Shown: positions 11,795 to 19,669 of the stretch, piece by piece
How positions within the stretch are numbered: position 1 is the first letter of the stretch
How the letters are laid out: every line of letters starts with the position of its first letter
NCBI GenBank assembly: GCA_029261965.1
Contig: JAJDAH010000263.1
Span: 1-52,805 of the forward strand
Direction of reading: 5' to 3'
DNA: 52,805 nucleotides
Source: Polyangiaceae bacterium
GTDB lineage: Bacteria > Myxococcota_A > Polyangia > Polyangiales > Polyangiaceae
The notes under the pieces: model-generated
The model's input: the letters and a program-made list of their open reading frames with translations, nothing else
What the model was told of the DNA's origin: nothing
The model's database searches: none
Translations under genes and position numbers: made by a program

Positions 11795-12538
11795 TTGGAG
11801 AAGCAGATCTGTCGAACAGCCGCGGCGATCCTCATCGGCAACGAGCTGTTGAGTGGCAAGATCCGCGAAGCCAACCTGTTCGACTTGGCGAAAACACTCC
11901 GCGCCGTGGGAGTGCGACTCGAGCGTGTCAGCGTGATCGGCGACGACATCGACGTCATCGCCGACGAGGTTCGCGCGATGAGCGGCTCGCACGACGTGGT
12001 GTTCACCAGCGGTGGGGTCGGGCCGACCCACGACGATGTCACCATCGAGGCGGTGGCGAAAGCGTTTGGCGCGGCAGTCGAAACAGATCCCACGATGGAG
12101 GGACTTCTGCGCGACGCCTACGGTGAGCGAATCACCGATGGCCACCTGCGGATGGCTCTGGTTCCTCACGGCGCACACTTGGCGACGACTCCCGAGGTGA
12201 TGTGGCCGACCGTGGTGATGAACAACGTGTGGGTCTTGCCCGGGGTACCGGAGATCTTTCGCATGAAGCTCGCCGTCGTCCGAGACTGGGTGCAGGGAAA
12301 CAGGCCCTTCGTCAGTCGAGCGGTATTCACCAAAATGGATGAAGGCGATCTCAAGCCGCTGCTCGACACCGTCGTCGAATCGCATTCGACGGTGGAGGTC
12401 GGCTCGTACCCCAAATTTTTCGACCCGACCTACAAGACCAAGATTACCTTCGACTCGCAGAAACGAGCCTGCGTAGACGCGGCGCTCGAACAGTTTTTGA
12501 CGTTGCTGCCCGACGGCGAGCCACAAAGCGTCGACTGA
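11795..12538 (+). CDS. CinA N-terminal/MoaB-fold (molybdopterin-binding-like) protein
   Basis: The 247-aa product has the MoaB/Mog fold of the CinA N-terminal half: AAAILIGNELLSGKIREANL near the start, then VFTSGGVGPTHDDVTIEAVA, and WVLPGVPEIFRMK. In CinA and related proteins this domain hydrolyses ADP-ribose or handles nucleotide pyrophosphates; FAD- and molybdopterin-related roles also occur in the family. The C-terminal deamidase domain of full CinA is absent. The start is TTG 11795 with TGGAG 6 nt upstream, 3 bases after xseB. The exact substrate is unknown. Confidence 0.8.
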   Translation: MEKQICRTAAAILIGNELLSGKIREANLFDLAKTLRAVGVRLERVSVIGDDIDVIADEVRAMSGSHDVVFTSGGVGPTHDDVTIEAVAKAFGAAVETDPTMEGLLRDAYGERITDGHLRMALVPHGAHLATTPEVMWPTVVMNNVWVLPGVPEIFRMKLAVVRDWVQGNRPFVSRAVFTKMDEGDLKPLLDTVVESHSTVEVGSYPKFFDPTYKTKITFDSQKRACVDAALEQFLTLLPDGEPQSVD

Positions 12539-12564
12539 GCGCCCGCCGGGGCGATAGTGGCTCG

Positions 12565-12591
12565 GGTGGCGGTGCGCCGGCGGCCGCCACC
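12565..12591 (+). terminator. Stem-loop between the CinA-like gene and radC
   Basis: GGTGGCGG (12565-12572) and CCGCCACC (12584-12591) form a perfect 8-bp stem with an 11-nt loop, 27 bases after the upstream stop. There is no T-tract, so it is at best a weak or factor-assisted terminator. Confidence 0.35.
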
Positions 12592-12660
12592 GCCGCCAGG
12601 GAGAAAAGCCCGTCGAACCCGCGGTTTTTCGCTGGCACGCGGCGTGCTCCTCCTCAGGGG

Positions 12661-13347
12661 ATGAAGAACCGACAGCTCCCCCGCATCGTGCGGCCGGGCC
12701 TCCGCGAACGGGTGCTGGTTTTCGGCGCCGACGGCTTGGCGGACGTGGACCTGCTCGCCCTGCTCATCGGCACTGGCGCCGAGGGGCAAACCGCGACGAG
12801 CATCGCCACCGGAATGCTGGACGACTTCGGACTCGAAGGAATCAGTCGAGCCGGGGCCCACCGCCTCTCGGCCCGCCGCGGGATCGGACCGGCAAAAGCC
12901 GCTCGGATCGTGGCCGCCATCGAGCTCGGTCACCGCAGTACGGTGCGACTACTGGCCGAGGACCGGCCGGATCTCAGCTGTGTGGAGGCGGTGGCCGCGT
13001 GGGCTACGCCGCGGCTGGCAGGACTCGATCACGAAGAGGTTTGGCTGCTATCGGTGGACGCGCGGAACGCTCTCCGGCGGGCCGAGCGCATCGCCCGCGG
13101 CGGCATGCATGGCTGCGCGCTCACCGCCCGCGACGTTCTTCGACCGGCCGTCAGGGATGGCGCGACGGCTTTCGTGCTCGTGCACAACCACCCTAGCGGC
13201 GACCCCGAGCCCAGCCCCGACGACATCGACATGACACGCGCGCTCGCACGCGCCGCGAAGGTCGTCGGCGTCCCGCTGCTCGACCACGTGATCGTGGCCC
13301 GCGAAGGGTCGAGCTCGATGTTGGACCTCGGAGTGCTCGGAGAATGA
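12661..13347 (+). CDS. radC: RadC-family JAMM-domain protein
   Basis: The 228-aa protein has an N-terminal helix-hairpin-helix region (ARRGIGPAKAARIVAAIELG) and a C-terminal JAMM/MPN+ metalloprotease-like domain. The metal-binding signature HNHPSGDPEPSPDD sits at 175-188, with the upstream Glu in LDHEEVW. The family was once called a DNA repair protein; its activity is unresolved. ATG 12661 is the first start in this frame; no good ribosome-binding site is visible. Confidence 0.9.
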   Translation: MKNRQLPRIVRPGLRERVLVFGADGLADVDLLALLIGTGAEGQTATSIATGMLDDFGLEGISRAGAHRLSARRGIGPAKAARIVAAIELGHRSTVRLLAEDRPDLSCVEAVAAWATPRLAGLDHEEVWLLSVDARNALRRAERIARGGMHGCALTARDVLRPAVRDGATAFVLVHNHPSGDPEPSPDDIDMTRALARAAKVVGVPLLDHVIVAREGSSSMLDLGVLGE

Positions 13348-13423
13348 CCCGCGTGCGCTCGGCGGCATCGGCGGGCCGCGATCGGAGCTTTTTCAGAGGC
13401 GAAGCGGCGAGGTTGGGTTTCGT

Positions 13424-13452
13424 TTGGTTGGTTGGGAAACCGGGGGTAACCT
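13424..13452 (+). promoter_or_regulatory. Candidate leaderless promoter of the PP2C-CNB gene
   Basis: TTGGTT (13424-13429), a 17-nt spacer and TAACCT (13447-13452) stand 8 nt before the ATG at 13461. No Shine-Dalgarno is visible. The short GTTTGGTTGGTTGGG run makes the -35 register ambiguous. Confidence 0.5.
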
Positions 13453-13460
13453 GCTCGGCG

Positions 13461-14825
13461 ATGAGCGAGAGCCACACGGTCCAGTTCGCTGCGCTCACGG
13501 ACGTCGGCAGGAAAAGGGAGGCCAACGAGGACAACTTCCTCGTCGACAAGAAGCTCAGCCTGTTTGTCGTCTGCGACGGCATGGGCGGCCACGCCGCCGG
13601 AGAGGTCGCGAGTGCTCTCGCCGTGCGCATCATGCACGAGGAGATCAAAAAAGAGCTCGATCTCATCCACGACTACACGGCAAACAAAAAGGGAGCTGCC
13701 AAGGTCAGCAAGCGCGACATCCTGAACATGCTCGAGTTCGCCGTGAACCGCGCGTCGAGTCGGATTCACGCCGAAGCCCAGAAAGACGAAAAGAAGCGCG
13801 GAATGGGGACGACCCTCGTCGCCATCATGATCGTCGGCACCGAGGCTTTCATCATCTACGTCGGCGACAGTCGGCTGTACTTGCTGCGCGACGACGCGCT
13901 CGAGCAAATGACCGAGGACCACACGGTCTTCAACGAGCTGGTCAAGCGGAAGAAGATGCCCCGCGAAAAGGTGGAAAAGATGGCGCAAAAGAACGCCATC
14001 ACCCGCGCGGTAGGCGTTTACGAGCACGTCGAGCCCGACACGCTCGTCCTCGACATCCTGCAAGGCGACCGTTTCTTACTCTGCTCCGACGGTCTGTGCG
14101 GCTATTTCGAGGAGAATATCGTCGGGCTGGGCAAGCTCGTCTCCGAGCCCGACGGCGACAAAGCCGTGAAGGCGATGATCGACGCCGCGAACAAGGCGGG
14201 CGGCAGCGACAACATCACCGCGCTGTTGGTGACGGTTGGCGAGCTCGGCGCGCGTGACGAGAGTCGGGCCAAGCGGCTGCAACTCAAGCGCGAGATCCTC
14301 GCGAAGATGCCGCTATTCCGCCCGCTCAACGACCGCGAGATTCTCCGCGTGTTGCAGGTGACGGACGTCGTGCCTTTCGAGGACAACGACCCCATCATCA
14401 AAGAGGGCGAAAAGGGCGACGAGCTCTTCATCGTGCTGCAAGGAAAAGCCAAGGTGACCCGCGGGGATGCCGAGCTCGCGACGCTGTCGCCAGGCGAACA
14501 CTTCGGTGAGATGGCGCTCATCAGAAGCCAACCGCGTTCGGCCACGGTGCATTCGAAAGGCAGCTCCGAGCTGATGACGATTCGTCGGGCTGACTTTTTC
14601 GAGATCCTCCGAAAGGAACACCAACTCGCCGTGAAGCTGCTTTGGCAGTTTCTGGGAGTGCTCGCGGACCGTCTCGCCGATACGAGCAAGGAGCTGGGCG
14701 CGGCGAAGGAAGAGCTCGCGGCCGAGGACATCACGGCGGAAATTTTTCCCGAGATGCTCGACGACGACGAGGATCGACCCACGGTGGAAATCCCGCCGCC
14801 GCCCCCGTCGTTGCGATCGAAGTGA
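13461..14825 (+). CDS. PP2C serine/threonine phosphatase fused to a cyclic-nucleotide-binding domain
   Basis: The 454-aa protein is cytoplasmic. Residues ~5-262 are a PP2C (PPM) phosphatase with its metal ligands: ANEDNF at 21-26, DGMGGH at 39-44, VGDSR, CSDG near 208-211 and GGSDN at 247-251. Residues ~285-405 are a cyclic-nucleotide-binding domain whose phosphate-binding cassette FGEMALIRSQPRSATV keeps Gly-Glu (349-350) and Arg359. It could therefore let a cyclic nucleotide control dephosphorylation of Ser/Thr-kinase targets, a strong theme in myxobacteria. The tail is acidic and then Pro-rich. Start ATG 13461 matches the conserved SHTVQFAALTDVGRKREANED opening. The stop overlaps the next start. 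Confidence 0.9.
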   Translation: MSESHTVQFAALTDVGRKREANEDNFLVDKKLSLFVVCDGMGGHAAGEVASALAVRIMHEEIKKELDLIHDYTANKKGAAKVSKRDILNMLEFAVNRASSRIHAEAQKDEKKRGMGTTLVAIMIVGTEAFIIYVGDSRLYLLRDDALEQMTEDHTVFNELVKRKKMPREKVEKMAQKNAITRAVGVYEHVEPDTLVLDILQGDRFLLCSDGLCGYFEENIVGLGKLVSEPDGDKAVKAMIDAANKAGGSDNITALLVTVGELGARDESRAKRLQLKREILAKMPLFRPLNDREILRVLQVTDVVPFEDNDPIIKEGEKGDELFIVLQGKAKVTRGDAELATLSPGEHFGEMALIRSQPRSATVHSKGSSELMTIRRADFFEILRKEHQLAVKLLWQFLGVLADRLADTSKELGAAKEELAAEDITAEIFPEMLDDDEDRPTVEIPPPPPSLRSK

Positions 14826-15766
14826 TTCGACAGCGCCAAGCAGAAGCTCGGCGATCGGCGCGCTTGCTCGTCACCGTACTGGCGGCGGTCGCCGCGATGG
14901 CGTGCAACGACGAGAAAAACGCCAAGCCGGTCGCCTCGGCCACCACCACTCTCGGGGCCGGGCCACCCAGCACCGGCGCACACGGACACGGACAACCTCC
15001 CCCGACGGCGCCAGCGACGCTACCGGGGGCCGAGTGCCGACCCATCAATGTGAGAGGGAAGGTTCATCGATCCGACGGGTCCGCTCTGCGCAAGAACGAA
15101 TCGCTACACGGCCGCGTGTGGCTGACGCTCGAAGAAGGAGCCCGGGTCAACATCAAGGACACATCGAGCGGCCGAGAGTGGACGCTGGTCGGTCCAGCGA
15201 AAGTCCTCCCCTGCCATCGAGGCGGAGAGGAGGTGCTCCTGGCACGGGGTCGGGTGGAGACCGCTCCCACGACCGGGGTGCGCCCCGGCGCCGAATCGCT
15301 CATTTCCACTCCGCTCGGGGCGGTGAGGTACGGCGATGCCCGAGCCGACATCGTGATGGGCGACCGTGGCCTGAGCGTCCTGGTCGGCAAAGGGCGGGTC
15401 CGAGTCATTCCGGCCGACGGGGCAACGCTCGGGGGAGACGAAAACCTGTCCGGTCCCCGCGGAAAAGCCACGGTGACGGCCCCACCCGCGGTGACTAGGC
15501 CCCAGGCTCGACTAAAAACCTGTCAAAAAGCGGCAGAAAACGCGGCTGTGGGGGCCCGGGCGGTCATTTCCGGCGGGAAAGACGCCGGAAAGCTCGGCGA
15601 ACGGGCGGCAGCCCACGTCGGCCTGCGTCAAAAGGCCCGAGCGGCCTGCTCTGTGGCTGGCGCCGCCCTAGGAGCCCTCGAGGACCCGGAGGAGCTGGGC
15701 CGCCTTTGGCCCCTTTTGGACCGGGCACACGCCTCCTGGACCGCCGTGCCAAATGCCCAAAAGTGA
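14822..15766 (+). CDS. FecR-domain-like lipoprotein
   Basis: GTG 14822 overlaps the phosphatase stop as GTGA. The 314-aa product has a basic N-terminus and lipoprotein signal (AAVAAMAC, Cys28), then a His/Pro/Gly-rich linker. The central region has a FecR-like beta pattern: RVWLTLEEGARVNIKD, LLARGRVETAP, STPLGAVRYGDARADI and LVGKGRVRVIP. FecR domains sense or transmit signals at the periplasmic face; here it may also be a scaffold. A helical C-terminal region holds two Cys. Coupling to the PP2C-CNB gene suggests a joint signalling role, which is inference. Confidence 0.65.
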   Translation: MIRQRQAEARRSARLLVTVLAAVAAMACNDEKNAKPVASATTTLGAGPPSTGAHGHGQPPPTAPATLPGAECRPINVRGKVHRSDGSALRKNESLHGRVWLTLEEGARVNIKDTSSGREWTLVGPAKVLPCHRGGEEVLLARGRVETAPTTGVRPGAESLISTPLGAVRYGDARADIVMGDRGLSVLVGKGRVRVIPADGATLGGDENLSGPRGKATVTAPPAVTRPQARLKTCQKAAENAAVGARAVISGGKDAGKLGERAAAHVGLRQKARAACSVAGAALGALEDPEELGRLWPLLDRAHASWTAVPNAQK

Positions 15767-15773
15767 TGTCGTG

Positions 15774-15803
15774 TTGACAGTTTCGCCCCGTCGCCGGTAG
15801 CGT
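15774..15803 (+). promoter_or_regulatory. Sigma-70-type promoter of the outer-membrane protein gene
   Basis: TTGACA (15774-15779), an 18-nt spacer and TAGCGT (15798-15803) lie 16 nt upstream of the ATG at 15820. The leader contains AAGAAG as a possible ribosome-binding site, so this transcript would have a short leader. Confidence 0.55.
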
Positions 15804-15819
15804 CCGCACGGCAAGAAGT

Positions 15820-17415
15820 ATGGGGCTCCGACGCATCAAACCCCGGGAAGCGCTACGCCTGGCTTTGGCCACTGGCGGCGCACTAGGCATCGCCGTGGCG
15901 GCCCCGAGCGCCGTGGCTGAGGAACCTCGTAAAGTCACCGAACCGTCGGTGATGAGCGAACCGACCGAGATCACGAACGTGATCGACGCGTTCGACGGCG
16001 AGGACCCTTTTGACCTCAACATCACGCTCGGCTTTCAACAGTCGTGGCGCACGGCGCGCATCCGGCGGGAGAGCAATGCGAACGTCACCGGGCTCGCTGA
16101 CGGTGGCTTCATTCGCTCCGCGCTCAACGTCGCCGACTACACCGAGACGACGAGTCGACTGAAGACTCGGCTCGACATCGGTGTCTTCAAGGACATCCAG
16201 CTTTACCTCGCGCTCCCTCTCATCCTCAGCCACAACCGTGAGCTCGAAGGATTGAAAGGGAGCGAGGCGCAACAGACGAACATCTTGATGGGCGCCCCCG
16301 GCGAGCAACTGTTCTCGCTCCCACACAAGGCGCCGACCCGCAGCGGTCTCGAGTACGTGGCCATCGGCCTCGACCTCGGCATCATGAACAACGCTCGAAA
16401 CCCGGTGCGTCCAACTTGGATCATCGGAATCGAGGGTCGCTTCAGCGTCGGCACGCCGATGCACGCGTGCAACGACGATCCGCAGAACCTCAATCAGACC
16501 AGCGACATCAACCAACCGGACGGCGTGTTGAGGCAGCGCAAGTGTGCGTTCCCGTCCGACATCAACCGGAACGGTGTTTCGGGTGAGTTCGATGATGTCG
16601 ACCTCAACCAGCCTCTCGAAGGAAACTTCTCCGGCGACCGTGGCGCGGGCGTGAACCGCGGCACGACGGGAATCGAAATCCACACGTATCTGTCGAAGCG
16701 CGTGAAGTACATCGAGCCCTACGGCGGCTTTCATGCGCTGCTCGAGTTCCAGAATGGCTCGAGCGACTTCGGCGCGACGGATCTCGAAGGCTCCCTGGTG
16801 AACCATCCTCCGCTGCGCGGTGGCTTCACGATGGGCATCGCGGTCATGCCTTTCGAAATCCGCGAGAGGTTTCAACGTTTGACCCTCGACTTCCGACTCG
16901 ATGGCACCTACGTGACCGAGGGTCGCGACTACTCGCCGCTATTCGATGCCATCGGCTCGAGCGATGCGCCGACGATTCGTTCTCCCAACTTCGCGAGCTT
17001 CCAGCAGAACCCGGACCCCTCGAGCAACTTCAACTCGGTCGTGAACCCGGGCTCGCAGCGCGTCTACTACACGGGTTTGAGCGACGTGCAGCAGCACGGT
17101 GAGTACAGCATGATGGCCGCGATCACCTTCCAGGCCGGGCAGTACGTGAAGTTCAACGTGGGCGCGACCTACCACGCGACCCAAGGGCACTTCATCACGT
17201 TCGATCAGCCCTGCAACCCGAACTTCAACGACAGCGACAGCGGGCGAGCAGGACCGTGCTCGAGCAGCAGCACGACCGGCGCGACCGGCGTTTCTCGAAT
17301 CACGGGTATCCCCAACCCGAACTATCGGCCGACCGTGAACACGCCGGGCCGACGCTTCAGGGTCGACGACCTTCAGGGGTTCGACGCATTCGTCAACGCC
17401 ACCGTGATGTTCTGA
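15820..17415 (+). CDS. Outer-membrane beta-barrel protein, myxobacterial type
   Basis: The 531-aa protein has a signal peptide cleaved after about residue 33 (AAPSAVA) and ends in Phe, as many barrel proteins do. Alternating hydrophobic strands recur (LNITLGFQQSWRTARI, DIQLYLALPLILSHN, MMAAITFQAGQYVKFNVGA). Long polar loops contain two cysteine-bearing inserts (HACNDDP..RKCAFP and QPCNPNFND..GPCSSS), probably surface-exposed disulfides. No transport substrate can be named. A clear promoter precedes the gene. Its stop overlaps the next reading frame as CTGA. Confidence 0.75.
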   Translation: MGLRRIKPREALRLALATGGALGIAVAAPSAVAEEPRKVTEPSVMSEPTEITNVIDAFDGEDPFDLNITLGFQQSWRTARIRRESNANVTGLADGGFIRSALNVADYTETTSRLKTRLDIGVFKDIQLYLALPLILSHNRELEGLKGSEAQQTNILMGAPGEQLFSLPHKAPTRSGLEYVAIGLDLGIMNNARNPVRPTWIIGIEGRFSVGTPMHACNDDPQNLNQTSDINQPDGVLRQRKCAFPSDINRNGVSGEFDDVDLNQPLEGNFSGDRGAGVNRGTTGIEIHTYLSKRVKYIEPYGGFHALLEFQNGSSDFGATDLEGSLVNHPPLRGGFTMGIAVMPFEIRERFQRLTLDFRLDGTYVTEGRDYSPLFDAIGSSDAPTIRSPNFASFQQNPDPSSNFNSVVNPGSQRVYYTGLSDVQQHGEYSMMAAITFQAGQYVKFNVGATYHATQGHFITFDQPCNPNFNDSDSGRAGPCSSSSTTGATGVSRITGIPNPNYRPTVNTPGRRFRVDDLQGFDAFVNATVMF

Positions 17416-18758
17416 GCGCGGCTCGCGCACTCTCGGCGTTCACCGCCGCGGTGGGGCTATGCTGGCCCACCTCCGTCCTCGCGGGGCCGGACGACGCGGT
17501 GATTTATCCGACGATCGTCAGCGAGGGCGGCAAGCTCCGAAAGAAGTCCGGTGACGAAGCAACCGCGCGGCGCGCCGCAGAACTCGACTCCGTCATCTCG
17601 GATGCCGCGCAAGACCTCGGCTTGACGGTCGAAATTACCGATCGACCCGATGTCGACCCCAGCGGAATCGGTGAAGAGACGCTCGTGCGCCGGGCGAGAG
17701 ACACCTGGGTCGTCTCACCACGTCTAGAGCGGCTCGGCGGCGACCTTCGAATCCGCATCGTCGTCGTGCCTCCCGGCTCGGCGGTAGCCCTCTCCCGAGC
17801 CCAACGCGTGAAACCGGCCAAGCTGGATGTCACGACGCTCCGCATGATGCGTGACCTCGTAGAGGTCGGCCGCGGCAACAAGAGCGAGATCGCCCCTGAG
17901 CCCGAGACCGCGCCGACGGTCGTGCGACGCAGTCGCTCGCCGGGCCGGGCGATCCTCGCCCTGAGCTCCGCGACACTCGGCGGCTACCTCGGTTTCACGA
18001 TCGAACGCGTCAGCGAGTCGGACGACGAGCGCGTGCTGTTCCCGCTCGTGGCCCTTGGCACCGGCTTGGGGCTCGGCGCATCGATGCTCGCGGCCGACGA
18101 GTGGAGCGTGAGCATCGGCGATGCGTGGTACGTGACCGCGGGGACGTGGTGGGGAGCAGCGTCCGGGATCCTCGTGGCGCGCGGCTACAACACCGATACA
18201 GGGGACCGCTACGCTATCGGGCTGGGTGGCGCGGCCGCGGGACTGACGTTGGCCACCGTCTCTCTCAGCTTCGTGGGAAACATGAGCGAGGGCGGCGCCG
18301 TTTTGACGCACTCCGGCGGCGCCTTCGGAATGTTGCTCGGCGGTGTCACCGAAATGAGCGTGCGTGGAGAAACCGGATTCACACCGAACCGGGGCATGGG
18401 CATCGGCGCCGGCGCCGGTCTGGTGCTCTTCGGCACGCTGGCCACGCAGGCGGATCTGACTTCGTCGCGCGTCCTACTCATCGACTTGAGCGCCACCCTT
18501 GGCGCGCTAGCTGGCGCTGCGGTCGGCAGCCCGCTCGTCATCGACGACGAACCGAGCGACGCGCGCGTCCGGGGCTGGATGGGCGCCATTGCGACGGGGA
18601 CTCTCGGCGGCGCTCTCGTCGGTACGTTGGTCACCCGACCTGAGCGGAAGCAGGCCGGATTCTGGGCGATGCCGAGCGCGGGGGCCGTGGCGCTCAGCCG
18701 GGCCAAAGACGGGCGGACGGCACCGGCCTATGGCCTGAGCCTGCGCGGCGGCTGGTGA
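17412..18758 (+). CDS. Glycine-rich envelope protein of unknown function, possible CTG start
   Basis: The reading frame is continuous across the end of the upstream gene. The only start that gives a proper signal peptide (ARALSAFTAAVGLCWPTSVLA) is CTG 17412, which overlaps the upstream TGA. GTG 17451 would remove the basic N-terminal part. The ~448-aa product has a soluble ~150-residue region (IYPTIVSEGGKL, LRIRIVVVPPGSAVALSRAQ), then about ten Gly/Ala-rich hydrophobic stretches (GLGLGASMLAADEWSVSIGD, AGAAVGSPLVI) resembling glycine-zipper or membrane-barrel segments. No family is recognised. It is coupled to the RluA-family gene downstream by GTGA. Confidence 0.65.
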   Translation: MSAARALSAFTAAVGLCWPTSVLAGPDDAVIYPTIVSEGGKLRKKSGDEATARRAAELDSVISDAAQDLGLTVEITDRPDVDPSGIGEETLVRRARDTWVVSPRLERLGGDLRIRIVVVPPGSAVALSRAQRVKPAKLDVTTLRMMRDLVEVGRGNKSEIAPEPETAPTVVRRSRSPGRAILALSSATLGGYLGFTIERVSESDDERVLFPLVALGTGLGLGASMLAADEWSVSIGDAWYVTAGTWWGAASGILVARGYNTDTGDRYAIGLGGAAAGLTLATVSLSFVGNMSEGGAVLTHSGGAFGMLLGGVTEMSVRGETGFTPNRGMGIGAGAGLVLFGTLATQADLTSSRVLLIDLSATLGALAGAAVGSPLVIDDEPSDARVRGWMGAIATGTLGGALVGTLVTRPERKQAGFWAMPSAGAVALSRAKDGRTAPAYGLSLRGGW

Positions 18759-19669
18759 CGACGGCGGACGCCACCAAAGCACGAACCGTCACCTTCGTCG
18801 TCGGCGACGGCGACGACGGGACCCGGCTCGACAAGCTCGTTACGAGACGGGTCGACGGGCTTGGCCGAACCGGCGCTCGTTCGCTGTTCGGTAAAGGCGC
18901 CGTTCTCGTCGATGGCCGGCGCGCGCGCAAAGGCGATCCGGCACGCCGGGGCGAAGAGGTCCGCGTCGAACTCGGTCCCCCGCGGCGGGCGCTCCCCGAT
19001 CCCGAAACTACTCTCGACGTTCGGCACGAATCACGATCGGTGCTCGTCGTGCGCAAACCCGCTGGCCAGCCCACCGCGCCGCTCACCGGCGCGGAGACGG
19101 GCACCATCGCCAACGCTCTCGTCGCCAGGTATCCCGAAACAGCGGCCTTCGGCTTCAGCCCGCTGGAGCCAGGCCTCTTGCATCGACTCGACACCAAAAC
19201 CTCGGGCCTTCTCGTGGCCGCGCGCTCCCGCCGAGCCTTCGAGCATCTGCGAATCCAGTTCGATCGCCTGACGAAGCGCTACGCCGCCCTCGTCGACCCA
19301 CGGGTGCCCGAGTCCGGGTTCATCGAAACTCCGCTGGAACCGGACCCCGACGACCCTGCACGGGTGCGGGTCGCCAAGGCCGGAAAGCCGAGAACGAGTC
19401 GCTACCAGCGTCTTCGCTCGGGGTCGACATGGGCCCTCGTCGAGGTCGAGGTCGGCCGCGCCTATCGTCACCAGATCCGCGTGCACCTGGCGCGAGCCGG
19501 CCACCCCATCGCCGGAGACGTCACCTACGGCGGCGAGCCGGTCGAATCACTGGCCAGCAGACACGCCTTGCACGCGAGCTACATCGCGTGGGCCGGCGAC
19601 GACACGGTCGAGGGATTCGAAGTGAGCGACGAGCTGCCTGCGGAGTTCGAGACCTTGCTGGCCGTTTGA
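18755..19669 (+). CDS. RluA-family pseudouridine synthase
   Basis: The 304-aa enzyme converts specific uridines of rRNA or tRNA to pseudouridine. An N-terminal S4-like RNA-binding domain (LDKLVTRRVDGLGRTGARSL, LVDGRRARKGD) precedes the catalytic domain with HRLDTKTSGLL and Asp146 as the expected nucleophile. RAYRHQIRVHLARAGHPIAGD is the typical family motif III. The target site cannot be told from RluC/RluD. GTG 18755 overlaps the previous stop as GTGA. The last ~90 bases overlap the convergent DUF2207-like gene. Confidence 0.93.
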   Translation: MTTADATKARTVTFVVGDGDDGTRLDKLVTRRVDGLGRTGARSLFGKGAVLVDGRRARKGDPARRGEEVRVELGPPRRALPDPETTLDVRHESRSVLVVRKPAGQPTAPLTGAETGTIANALVARYPETAAFGFSPLEPGLLHRLDTKTSGLLVAARSRRAFEHLRIQFDRLTKRYAALVDPRVPESGFIETPLEPDPDDPARVRVAKAGKPRTSRYQRLRSGSTWALVEVEVGRAYRHQIRVHLARAGHPIAGDVTYGGEPVESLASRHALHASYIAWAGDDTVEGFEVSDELPAEFETLLAV

